64,000 nucleotides of DNA from an uncultured Bacteroidia bacterium (GTDB lineage: Bacteria; Bacteroidota; Bacteroidia; Bacteroidales; Prolixibacteraceae): NCBI GenBank assembly GCA_903904515.1, contig CAIVCR010000009.1:1-64000 (forward strand). The letters run 5' to 3'. The position numbers were made by a program, and so were the translations under genes. Position 1 is the stretch's first letter, and every line of letters starts with the position of its first letter. Below, piece after piece: positions 50,781 to 57,823 of the stretch. The notes under the pieces are model-generated. The model searched no databases. It saw only the letters and a list, made by a program, of their open reading frames with translations, and was not told where the DNA came from.

Positions 50781-51878
50781 TTAGTTAAGACGTTTGCTTT
50801 TTTCGACCTGACCGGAAAAGTCCCTCCAGAAATTAAGATGAAAATTCAGGCTATTCGATTGCTTAAGCAGTTCGTTTGGGGAAAAAGAGGTGCCGGGAAC
50901 CGGTGTAAATCGTGTTTCAGGCTTATACAGCGAGGCGGGTTCCGGATGAAACTGAACTCCGATAACATTCTTAAATTGTGAATGTTGCAACCCCTCAACA
51001 ATTTTTCCGTCCATCGAGGTAGCGATTACATTCAGATTTGCCCCTTTTTTCCCAACTGCCTGATGATGGGCACTCAATACGAGCGGGAAATTAACCCCCG
51101 ACTTTTCCGCAATCTCCTCCAGATATCCCCCCTTTGTTAGTTTAACCTGGTGAAAACTTCCGGCAAACAAATCGGATAAGGGATAAAGCGGCTCCACAGA
51201 GCTGCGGTGCTGATTATTGGCTGGAAGCAATGCAGTCTCTTCCAGTGTATTTTTTTGGTAACACTCAGTAGGGATATCCTGAAGCAAGGTTCCTCCTGCT
51301 GCAACATTCATCGTTTGCATCCCAAGACAAAACGCCCTGACAATAAAATTGGGGTGACCGGTCAAAAGTGGTTTAAAATCAGGATTCCTGCTTCCTCCGG
51401 TAAGGTGGAAAAAAAATGAGGTCTCAAAATAATGACGACTGGGGTCGGTAACCAGCGTAAGAAGATTCTGCTTCTCCCCGTAAACGGCGGCTGGGATATC
51501 CGGCCCACCAAAGAATAGTATGGCGTCAGACTCATCCACTAGTTTCCTGAAAGCTTTGGTACACGAGTTTTCCCGGTAGATCTCCTGCGGCTGAATCACC
51601 CCTTCGATTTTTTGAAGTTTATAATTATCCAGATGATGCTCCCGGATGTAATTTTCCGATTCGGTGTAATCATACGCCTCATTCGCAGAACAAACACCTA
51701 ATAATTCAACCCCGGGAATGTCAATCACTTTATTTTCAACCATCCATTCCATACTTTCGATGTTGCTTACGGTTGGATGCAGTAAAACCAACCTGTGCTG
51801 GGAGTACCCCTGAAGGGCAATAAAAATAACGAAAATTGAAAATAGACGGAACTTGATTCTTAATCCGGATGTGCTCAT
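50781..51878 (-). CDS. Exported peptidase C26-like (gamma-glutamyl hydrolase-type) protein
   Basis: A class I glutamine-amidotransferase-fold hydrolase, 365 residues, closest to the C26/PuuD group that cuts gamma-glutamyl bonds. The triad is visible: AFCLGMQTMNVAAGG (nucleophile Cys in the elbow) and IGVQFHPEPAS (His and Glu). FFGGPDIPAAVYG is the oxyanion-side loop. Unlike PuuD it has an N-terminal signal peptide (about 1-27, FSIFVIFIALQGYSQ), so it acts outside the cytoplasm. It also has an N-terminal extension before the usual start of the fold. The substrate is open: peptidoglycan-derived gamma-glutamyl peptides or folyl-polyglutamates are options. Confidence 0.8.
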   Translation of the reverse strand: MSTSGLRIKFRLFSIFVIFIALQGYSQHRLVLLHPTVSNIESMEWMVENKVIDIPGVELLGVCSANEAYDYTESENYIREHHLDNYKLQKIEGVIQPQEIYRENSCTKAFRKLVDESDAILFFGGPDIPAAVYGEKQNLLTLVTDPSRHYFETSFFFHLTGGSRNPDFKPLLTGHPNFIVRAFCLGMQTMNVAAGGTLLQDIPTECYQKNTLEETALLPANNQHRSSVEPLYPLSDLFAGSFHQVKLTKGGYLEEIAEKSGVNFPLVLSAHHQAVGKKGANLNVIATSMDGKIVEGLQHSQFKNVIGVQFHPEPASLYKPETRFTPVPGTSFSPNELLKQSNSLNFHLNFWRDFSGQVEKSKRLN

Positions 51879-51978
51879 TTGATTGATTTTTTAAACCTCT
51901 AAATTACCCCAATTCTATGAAATATTAAAACCATAATTTTCACCGTTTACTTCGGCTGATCGTGGCGTTAAAAAGTTG

Positions 51979-51986
51979 TATCTTTG
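51979..51986 (+). promoter_or_regulatory. -7 promoter box for tyrS
   Basis: TATCTTTG fits TAnnTTTG; the predicted start near 51993 leaves a leader of about 100 nt. TTCG at 51951 is 24 bp away, so the -33 box is poor. Confidence 0.45.
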
Positions 51987-52096
51987 CCGCTTCTGGGCCT
52001 GAAAGGACTCAAAGAAATTGACGTTCAACGTGTATTCCAGTTTATCATGGAATTTAACAGGGGACTTTTTTGCAAAATATTTAACCATAATATACA

Positions 52097-53392
52097 ATGA
52101 ATTTTGTTGAAGAATTGAGTTGGAGAGGGATGATTCATGATATGATGCCCGGTCTTGAAGAGCAGCTGAAAAAAGAGGTTACCTCTGCCTATGTGGGGAT
52201 CGATCCGACGGCTGACTCGTTGCATATCGGTCACCTTGTTGGAGTAATGATGCTGAAACATTTCCAGTTGGCAGGACATAAACCCATCGTGCTGGTCGGA
52301 GGAGCTACGGGAATGATTGGTGATCCTTCGGGCAAATCACAGGAGCGCAACCTGTTGGATGAGGCAACTTTACGGCATAACCAGGAGTGTTTAAAAGTCC
52401 AGATTTCGAAATTTCTTGACTTTGACTCCAAGGGCGAGAATGCCGCCGAGATGGTGAACAATTACGACTGGATGAAAGCGTTCACCTTTCTTGATTTTAT
52501 CCGTGACATCGGCAAACACATCACCGTCAATTATATGATGGCAAAGGATTCGGTGAAAAAACGGCTCGATCCCGAAAGCGGCGCCGCCGGAATGTCCTTC
52601 ACCGAGTTTACCTATCAGCTGGTACAGGGGACCGACTTTCTCCATCTTTACGAGACAAAAAACTGCAAATTACAGATGGGTGGTTCAGATCAGTGGGGAA
52701 ATATCACCACCGGAACCGAACTGATCCGCAGAAAAGCGGGAGGCGAAGCGTTTGCACTAACCTGCCCGCTGATTAAAAAAGCAGACGGAACAAAATTTGG
52801 GAAGACAGAATCGGGCAATGTCTGGCTCGATCCGGTCAGGACATCCCCGTATCAGTTCTACCAGTTCTGGTTAAATACCTCGGATACTGACGCTGAAAAA
52901 TACATTAAGATCTTTACGGTACTGCCACTTGAAACCATCAATCGGTTAATAGAAGAACATCAGCAGGCACCTCACCTGCGCCAACTTCAAAAGGTGCTTG
53001 CCAAGGAGGTAACCTGCATGGTTCACTCAGAGGCTGATTATGAAGTTGCTGTTGAAGCTTCTGAGATCCTGTTTGGAAAAGGGACAGAGGAGACGTTGCG
53101 TAAATTGGATGAAGCAACTTTTTTGTCCGTTTTTGAAGGAGTTCCGCAATTCGGAATATCACCTTCAGAGGTTGAAACCGGCATAAATATCATTGACCTG
53201 CTTGCTGAGAAAACAGCGGTTTTCCCTTCAAAAGGGGAAGCCCGCCGGACCATTGCAGGTGGTGGTGTGGCAGTCAACAAAGTGAAAGTTGAAAGTTCAG
53301 ACGAAATAATTAATAACACCAAGCTGATCGGAGATAAATACCTGCTGATCCAGAAAGGAAAAAAAAACTATTTCCTGTTAATTGCCAAATAA
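52097..53392 (+). CDS. tyrS: Tyrosyl-tRNA synthetase
   Basis: Charges tRNA-Tyr. The 431-residue class I enzyme has [18 protein letters not shown] (HIGH motif), the tyrosine-binding NYDW and [11 protein letters not shown], and KFGKTES as the KMSKS equivalent. The C-terminal S4-like RNA-binding domain is [23 protein letters not shown]. Length and order are those of bacterial TyrRS. A truncated glycosidase gene begins 45 bp downstream on the same strand. Confidence 0.97.
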   Translation: MNFVEELSWRGMIHDMMPGLEEQLKKEVTSAYVGIDPTADSLHIGHLVGVMMLKHFQLAGHKPIVLVGGATGMIGDPSGKSQERNLLDEATLRHNQECLKVQISKFLDFDSKGENAAEMVNNYDWMKAFTFLDFIRDIGKHITVNYMMAKDSVKKRLDPESGAAGMSFTEFTYQLVQGTDFLHLYETKNCKLQMGGSDQWGNITTGTELIRRKAGGEAFALTCPLIKKADGTKFGKTESGNVWLDPVRTSPYQFYQFWLNTSDTDAEKYIKIFTVLPLETINRLIEEHQQAPHLRQLQKVLAKEVTCMVHSEADYEVAVEASEILFGKGTEETLRKLDEATFLSVFEGVPQFGISPSEVETGINIIDLLAEKTAVFPSKGEARRTIAGGGVAVNKVKVESSDEIINNTKLIGDKYLLIQKGKKNYFLLIAK

Positions 53393-53436
53393 GCTTAATC
53401 GGACTCCGATAATGGAGTGTTCTTAATAACTTCTTA

Positions 53437-53784
53437 ATGATAAAATCAATATTAGTACTCTCTCTATGTCTCTTGACAAGCGGAGTATTAGTGGCCCAAA
53501 AAGCCAAAAATCCCGGGTCCGATCAGGAGAAAAAGATTCGGTCGATGGTCCGGAAAATGACCATTGAGGAGAAAGTTGGATTACTCCATGCCAATTCCAA
53601 GTTTTTTGTGTCAGGAGTACAACGGCTGGGAATACCCGAATGGGCCCTGTCAGACGGCCCGCATGGGGTCAGGGCTGAGATAAACCGTCACAACTGGCTT
53701 TATGCAGGGTGGACCAATGACTCCTCAACCTGTTTTCCTCCTGCATTTAGGAAACTCATCAGCCAATATTTGTCAGACTATTAA
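53437..53784 (+). pseudogene. Truncated GH3 beta-glucosidase N-terminus
   Basis: The first 115 codons match the N-terminus of exported GH3 beta-glucosidases: signal peptide (MIKSILVLSLCLLTSGVLVAQ), KIRSMVRKMTIEEKVGLLH, SGVQRLGIPEWALSDGPHGVR and AGWTNDSSTCFPP. Full-length GH3 proteins have 700-900 residues and would continue with the catalytic barrel; here similarity stops around CFPP and an unrelated tail of 16 residues (AFRKLISQYLSDY) leads to a stop. No further GH3 sequence is seen in the next 440 bp. A 3' deletion is most likely. A palindromic element begins 54 bp later. Confidence 0.85.
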
Positions 53785-54225
53785 GATCTCAATTCAGTAA
53801 GTAAACATTTATTTCAATTCGTCTTAACTCCAGTTCCACGTAAATAACGAGGCTGTATCCAAAGTGAAAAATTTAACCGCAGAGATCCGCCAAGGAAAAC
53901 CGCCGAGGATCGCAAAGCATTAAAATAAAGCAGAATATCTCTGCAGCCGTCTGACGGATCGCGCCTTCTTTGCGTTTCCGCGGTAAAAAGACTTTTGATA
54001 CAACCTCGAAACAGAGCCTTTACGTGAAGAAAAATCCTGTCGGGGTTACCCATGGGTAATTGCAAATTATAAAAATTTAAGCAACAGAGTTTATGTTTAA
54101 CTTAGCAGCATTGCACGGATGGAACGAAATATCATAAGATACTTTCGCTATCTACCTAAAATATTGTGAATAATCAAATGGAACCGTTATTGATAATTGA
54201 ACACTTGCTATTGTCAATAACTCCT
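53785..54225. other. 441-bp gap downstream of GH3 relic
   Basis: It holds the palindromic element at 53838-54026. The remaining 200 bp upstream of the PfkB gene's 3' end show no ORF or known motif. Confidence 0.6.
53838..54026. mobile_element. 190-bp imperfect palindrome, MITE-like
   Basis: The left arm CACGTAAATAACGAGGCTGT ... ATCCAAAGT ... AACCGC is mirrored by the right arm GCGGT ... ACTTTTGATACAACCTCG ... TTTACGTG. The arms span roughly 45 bp with mismatches. Inside lie AACCGCAGAGATCCGCC and CGAGGATCGCAAAG on the left and CTTTGCGTTTCCGCGG on the right, which are also partly inverted copies. No transposase. It looks like a non-autonomous element or a long snap-back repeat. Confidence 0.55.
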
Positions 54226-55209
54226 TTAAAGCAATTCTAACTGCTTTTTAATCGATTCCCAGCGACTCTCCTCCAGCTCTGCCCCGAGAACCTGGATCAC
54301 TTCACCAGCCAATAATGCCCCTATTTTCCCGCATTTTTCGAGGTGGTGCCCTGCGGCTAATCCTGCAAGAAATCCTGCTGCAAAAAAATCGCCAGCTCCT
54401 GTTGTATCAATCACTTTAGCTCCCGCGGTAGTCGGGATATGCCATTTCTGAACTCCTTGCTGAACAAAGGCTCCCTCCTTCCCCACTTTCACGACGGCAA
54501 TATCGCATCGCCCCGCCAGGTTCTCCAAAGCGGCTTCAGGTATCAGGCCGGTAAACGATTTGGCCTCCTCCTCGTTGGCGAAGACAATATCGATATAGTT
54601 ATCTACGAGCTCATTTAAAATCTCCATGTTGGCCTCAACCACATTAAAACTTGCAAGGTCAAGTGCAATAGACAATCCGGCAGCTTTGGCAGCTGAGGCG
54701 GCAGCCATAATCAGAGCGTGGTTAAAGACCAGGTAGCCTTCGATAAAGAAGAGGTCATAACCGATAAACAGTTCCGGAGTGATATCATCAGGTCCCATTT
54801 CAACGGCTGCCCCAAGGTAAGTGGCAAAAGTCCGTTCGCCGTCAGGGCTTACAAACCCCACTGCATTGCCTGTTGGAAGCTCCAGCTCCTTTAGGACAAC
54901 TCCAATTCCCCGTTTTAGCATTTCATTTTTGAACAGTGAACCCAGATCGTCCTGTCCAATTGCCCCCACATATCCGCATGAGGCACCCAGTGCAGCTATT
55001 CCATTTATGGCGTTGGCGACAGATCCGCCTGTGGCAATCTTAATATTAAGGTGTGAAATCTCCTTTTGTATCAAGGCTGAAAGTTCTCCGTCCACCAGGG
55101 TCATCCCCCCTTTAGGTAAACTTAAGTTGCTGATTAGTTGGTCATCCAAAGATTGGACCATGATGTCAACAAGTGCGTTTCCGATCCCCAGTATTTTCAA
55201 ATTACTCAT
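54226..55209 (-). CDS. PfkB-family carbohydrate/nucleoside kinase
   Basis: A 327-residue ribokinase-fold kinase. Marks: GIGNALVDIMV, the GG switch KIATGGSVANAINGIAALG, YVGAIGQDDLG, and the C-terminal PfkB signature DTTGAGDFFAAGFLAGLA (anion hole GAGD with the catalytic Asp). The N-terminal PKGGMTLVDGE and TGNAVGFVSPDGERTF segments resemble the adenosine-kinase-like branch common in Bacteroidota. Substrate could be adenosine, another nucleoside or a sugar. It reads toward the GH3 relic and away from tRNA-Asn. Confidence 0.87.
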   Translation of the reverse strand: MSNLKILGIGNALVDIMVQSLDDQLISNLSLPKGGMTLVDGELSALIQKEISHLNIKIATGGSVANAINGIAALGASCGYVGAIGQDDLGSLFKNEMLKRGIGVVLKELELPTGNAVGFVSPDGERTFATYLGAAVEMGPDDITPELFIGYDLFFIEGYLVFNHALIMAAASAAKAAGLSIALDLASFNVVEANMEILNELVDNYIDIVFANEEEAKSFTGLIPEAALENLAGRCDIAVVKVGKEGAFVQQGVQKWHIPTTAGAKVIDTTGAGDFFAAGFLAGLAAGHHLEKCGKIGALLAGEVIQVLGAELEESRWESIKKQLELL

Positions 55210-55236
55210 TAAGTCAATTTTTTTCTGATAATTTTA

Positions 55237-55244
55237 CAAATATA
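55237..55244 (-). promoter_or_regulatory. -7 promoter box for PfkB gene
   Basis: TATATTTG on the minus strand, about 28 bp upstream of the ATG at 55209. It lies back to back with the tRNA promoter. Confidence 0.4.
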
Positions 55245-55275
55245 TTTCAGATTTCTGAAAAACTTACTACTTTTG
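55245..55275 (+). promoter_or_regulatory. Promoter of tRNA-Asn
   Basis: TTTC (55245-55248), 19-bp spacer, TACTTTTG (55268-55275). The start would be near 55282, 37 nt before the mature tRNA. Confidence 0.6.
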
Positions 55276-55318
55276 CAACGCTTTGGAAAAATAAGTATCC
55301 GGGCAGCAAAAATATTAT

Positions 55319-55392
55319 TCCTTAGTAGCTCAGTTGGTTAGAGCGGCGGACTGTTAATCCGTAGGTCGTAGGTTCAAGTCCTACCTGAGGAG
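55319..55392 (+). tRNA. tRNA-Asn (GTT)
   Basis: Complete cloverleaf: acceptor TCCTTAG with CTGAGGA (one G-U), D stem GCTC/GAGC, anticodon stem GCGGA/TCCGT around CTGTTAA with anticodon GTT, and T arm with GGTTCAAGTCC. The CCA end is not encoded, as usual in Bacteroidota. An accessory region begins just downstream. Confidence 0.95.
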
Positions 55393-55401
55393 CTAGAATA
55401 C

Positions 55402-55429
55402 AAAAGAGGTCATTTTCGACCTCTTTTTT
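55402..55429. terminator. Intrinsic terminator after tRNA-Asn
   Basis: AAAAGAGGTC (55402-55411) pairs with GACCTCTTTT (55418-55427) around a 6-nt loop, followed by more T. Confidence 0.88.
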
Positions 55430-55519
55430 GTTTTTGATCTCTTCTAACAGCTTAGTAATATTCAGTAATACACGGACGGGGGTAGTGTAAGAAAGGATTG
55501 CAACCAGTAGAAAATCTGC

Positions 55520-55870
55520 CTAATTTTCTAAACCAATTATTTTATCGATCTGAGATTTATTCTCAGGCAGGTAATTGGTAGCAACATCCCAAATAATGGA
55601 ATAATCAATTCCATGGTATTCGTGAGATACCTTATTCCTTAAATAATACATCTCCTCCCAGGGAATTTGGGGATATTTCTCTTTGACTAATTTGGGGATT
55701 TTTTTGGATGCTTCGCCAATGATTTCAAAATTGCGAACAACTGCATCAACAGTCTTATAGTCCTGTTTGAATTTTATGAAATCATATCCAGCGATGTATT
55801 CAGAAATTCTTTGCATCGATAGCTGAATGTCTTCAAGAAACATTTTATATGTACGAATCTCCTTTTTCAA
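55520..55870 (-). CDS. HepT-like HEPN toxin
   Basis: HEPN-domain ribonuclease toxin of the HepT/MntA type (DUF86). The 116-residue all-helical protein carries LRNKVSHEYHGIDY, in which Arg78, His83 and Tyr85 form the Rx4HxY motif; the Arg and His are the RNase residues and the Tyr is the AMPylation target in studied HepT proteins. The frame to 55870 opens with TTG, 1 nt after the mntA stop; an ATG at 55843 would remove nine residues. The order antitoxin then toxin and the tight junction indicate one operon, positioned beside tRNA-Asn. Confidence 0.88.
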   Translation of the reverse strand: MKKEIRTYKMFLEDIQLSMQRISEYIAGYDFIKFKQDYKTVDAVVRNFEIIGEASKKIPKLVKEKYPQIPWEEMYYLRNKVSHEYHGIDYSIIWDVATNYLPENKSQIDKIIGLEN

Positions 55871-55871
55871 A

Positions 55872-56162
55872 CTAAACGTAATTAACTTGTTTTAAGATCC
55901 TATCCCTGATCTGATCTTTCAATGCACTTTTTGTTACCAGGTCAATTTTTCGTCCAAATGCTTTTTCGAGATATATTTCAAGTGAAAAAAACTTCCATCC
56001 AATAGGCTGGTAAAGTTCAACCAGAATATCTATGTCACTTTCTTCATTAAAGGTGTTGTCTGAAAACGAACCAAACAAACCAATCTCCTTCACAGAATAA
56101 TCCGCTTGAAGAGTTGGTTTCAACTCCTGTAATTTGTTTATTATCTCAGCTTTAGAAATCAT
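55872..56162 (-). CDS. MntA-like nucleotidyltransferase antitoxin
   Basis: Minimal nucleotidyltransferase, 96 residues, that neutralises HepT by adding AMP to its tyrosine in characterised pairs. The signature GSFSDNTFNEESDIDILVE gives Gly31-Ser32 and the metal-binding Asp43 and Asp45 (GSx10DxD). The C-terminal KALFRK-like segment AFGRKIDLVTKSALKDQIRDRIL is typical. The ATG at 56162 directly follows a TATCTTTG box (56174-56167), so the transcript may have almost no leader. Confidence 0.9.
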   Translation of the reverse strand: MISKAEIINKLQELKPTLQADYSVKEIGLFGSFSDNTFNEESDIDILVELYQPIGWKFFSLEIYLEKAFGRKIDLVTKSALKDQIRDRILKQVNYV

Positions 56163-56201
56163 AGTCCAAAGATAATCATTTTAATTGGTTCCAGTAATAG
56201 T

Positions 56202-56272
56202 AAGATCTTGTTGCAACTTTCGAATGACAGGGGAGCTTAAAAAGCTGAAATCGAAAGATTTTGGCCTTTTTT
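56202..56272 (+). repeat. Structured repeat copy A
   Basis: AACTTTCGAATGACAGGGGAGCTTAAAAAGCTGAA... with a 3' hairpin in which AAAGCTGAAATC pairs with GATTTTGGCCTTT around a GAAA tetraloop, then a T-tract. It lacks the ATCCC/GGGAT hairpin of copies B and C. It sits between mntA and the Fic gene. Like its siblings it is on the plus strand. Confidence 0.75.
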
Positions 56273-56344
56273 GTTTTCTTCGAACCCCTTAATTTGCGGA
56301 AATAGTGTTTTAACTAATCATAATGGCTCATTTAGCAATAGACA

Positions 56345-56433
56345 AACGAGGGTGAAATTTACTTCAGAGTGATCAATGTGAGTAAATAATCACTAAATTT
56401 ACCCTCGTTATTTAAACAAGAGTAAAATTTACC
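56345..56433 (+). promoter_or_regulatory. Triple operator-like repeat upstream of Fic gene
   Basis: Three copies of ACGAGGGTAAATTTAC-like sequence: AACGAGGGTGAAATTTAC (56345-56362, forward), TAAATTTACCCTCGTT (56394-56409, reverse) and AACAAGAGTAAAATTTAC (56415-56432, forward). The first two form a near-perfect 16-bp inverted repeat; the third ends 9 bp before the ATG. Binding there would block transcription or translation of the Fic gene, whose own C-terminus looks like a winged helix. Confidence 0.6.
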
Positions 56434-56441
56434 TTCGAGTT

Positions 56442-57527
56442 ATGAACCATTTCAACAGAGAAATTCCCTTCGATAATTTGCAATTGCTTCCTCCAAAGGT
56501 TGAATTAGAAACAAAGAGCGTTTTACTAAAGATAATCTCGGCAAGCAGAACTTTGGCACAACTAAACGGAGTCTTAATAAATCTTCCAAATCCGAGGTTA
56601 TTCCTTGACACAATTCATTTACAGGAAGCTAAGGCAAGTTCCGAAATTGAAAATATCATAACCACAAACGATGATCTTTACAAATCTTTGGTTGCTGAGA
56701 AAAAGTTTGAAAATCCAGCAATAAAAGAGGTATTAAGTTACAAGGAAGCACTTTGGATCGGGCTTGAAAGGCTGGAATCACGACCTTTTATCACGACGAA
56801 CCTTTGTATAGAAATTGTTCAATGCATAAAACAGAATTCTGCTGGAATCAGAGTTACACCTGGGACAGCGCTTGCCAATAATCAGGGAGAAATAATCTAT
56901 ACTCCTCCTTCCGGCGAAAACATAATTCGGGAAAAACTAGCTAATCTCGAAAAGTTCATCAATCAGGATGATGCATTGGATCCTTTGATAAAAATGGCAT
57001 TAATGCATTATCAGTTTGAGGCAATACATCCATTTGCAGACGGAAATGGTAGAACCGGAAGAATTCTTCTGCTCTTGTATCTGAAAATGGTAAAACTGTT
57101 AGATATCCCTGCAATATTCCTCAGCGAATATATCATCAGGAATAAAATGGAGTATTATAAGAGACTCAGAAATGTGACAGAAAACGAGGATTGGGAAAGC
57201 TATATCCTTTACATGCTTGATATGATTGAAAATTCAGCAAAGAAAGGTTTGGTAAATCTGGAGAAAGTGACAACCTTAATGGTAAAAATGGCTGAAGAAA
57301 TCAAAACGGAACTCCCGAAAGTTTATTCAAAAGATTTAATTGAGATCATTTTCAGACTTCCTTATACTAAACGGCAATTTCTCATTGATGCCGGGTTAGG
57401 AACTCCCAAGACGGTTGGAAATTATCTTATTTCATTAGAGGAAAAAGGATTCCTAAAATCTGTTCGATTAGGAAAAGAAAAATTGTATCTGAATCACCAA
57501 CTAATGAGGTTATTGGAAGGCGAATAA
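56442..57527 (+). CDS. Fic-family adenylyltransferase with winged-helix C-terminus
   Basis: Fic enzymes transfer AMP (or related groups) from nucleotides to protein hydroxyls. The core motif HPFADGNGRTGR (196-207) is complete, including catalytic His196 and the Arg that holds ATP phosphates. Residues 66-71, SSEIEN, fit the inhibitory helix motif (S/T)xxxE(G/N) of class II Fic, placed N-terminally, so the enzyme is autoinhibited. The flap RVTPGTALANNQGEIIYTPPSG is present. Residues about 290-361 look like a winged helix (RLPYTKRQFLIDAGLGTPKTVGNYLISLEEKGFLKSV). Length of 361 residues is typical of the DUF4172/Fic/wHTH type. It is monocistronic, flanked by repeat copies A and B and preceded by a triple operator-like repeat. 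Confidence 0.92.
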   Translation: MNHFNREIPFDNLQLLPPKVELETKSVLLKIISASRTLAQLNGVLINLPNPRLFLDTIHLQEAKASSEIENIITTNDDLYKSLVAEKKFENPAIKEVLSYKEALWIGLERLESRPFITTNLCIEIVQCIKQNSAGIRVTPGTALANNQGEIIYTPPSGENIIREKLANLEKFINQDDALDPLIKMALMHYQFEAIHPFADGNGRTGRILLLLYLKMVKLLDIPAIFLSEYIIRNKMEYYKRLRNVTENEDWESYILYMLDMIENSAKKGLVNLEKVTTLMVKMAEEIKTELPKVYSKDLIEIIFRLPYTKRQFLIDAGLGTPKTVGNYLISLEEKGFLKSVRLGKEKLYLNHQLMRLLEGE

Positions 57528-57540
57528 ATGTTCATGCGAA

Positions 57541-57622
57541 GAACCTGATGTAACTTTCGTATCCCAATGTCTCGGGATGGGGAGCTTAAAAAGCTGAAAT
57601 CGAAAGATTTTGGTCTTTTCTG
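57541..57622 (+). repeat. Structured repeat copy B
   Basis: CTTTCG (57554-57559) pairs with CGAAAG (57601-57606) as an outer stem enclosing two hairpins, ATCCC/GGGAT (57561-57578) and AGCTT/AAGCT (57583-57595). Alternatively GAAATC pairs with GATTTT around the GAAA loop to form a terminator followed by TCTTTT. It begins 14 bp after the Fic stop codon. Confidence 0.75.
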
Positions 57623-57645
57623 TTTATATTTACATCTATGTTTCT

Positions 57646-57769
57646 CAACGCTTCTTTACCACCAAACCTACCTACAGGAGAGGGAACAGGATTGGGTTTA
57701 TCCCCGAGTTATATAATTAATGCGATTGGGCACGGAAGTGGGCTAAAAGTTATTAAAAAGGAGGGGTAG
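57646..57769 (+). pseudogene. Relic of a histidine kinase C-terminus
   Basis: Translation of 57646-57672 gives QRFFTTKPT and, after an apparent 4-bp duplication (CTAC), 57671-57769 gives PTGEGTGLGLSPSYIINAIG and then HGSGLKVIKKEG and a stop. This is the G2 box and end of a HATPase domain, very close to QPFFTTKPTGQGTGLGLSMS of the intact kinase downstream. The rest of the gene is missing. It lies between repeat copy B and the intact kinase. Confidence 0.8.
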
Positions 57770-57823
57770 TTTACGAATTTTATTATAATCTTGTAACGTC
57801 TAAAATATTCAAAATTTATTCTC

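Noticed and set aside
53403-53418. ACTCC/GGAGT hairpin after tyrS as a terminator
   Set aside because: Only five base pairs and no T-tract; not enough to call.
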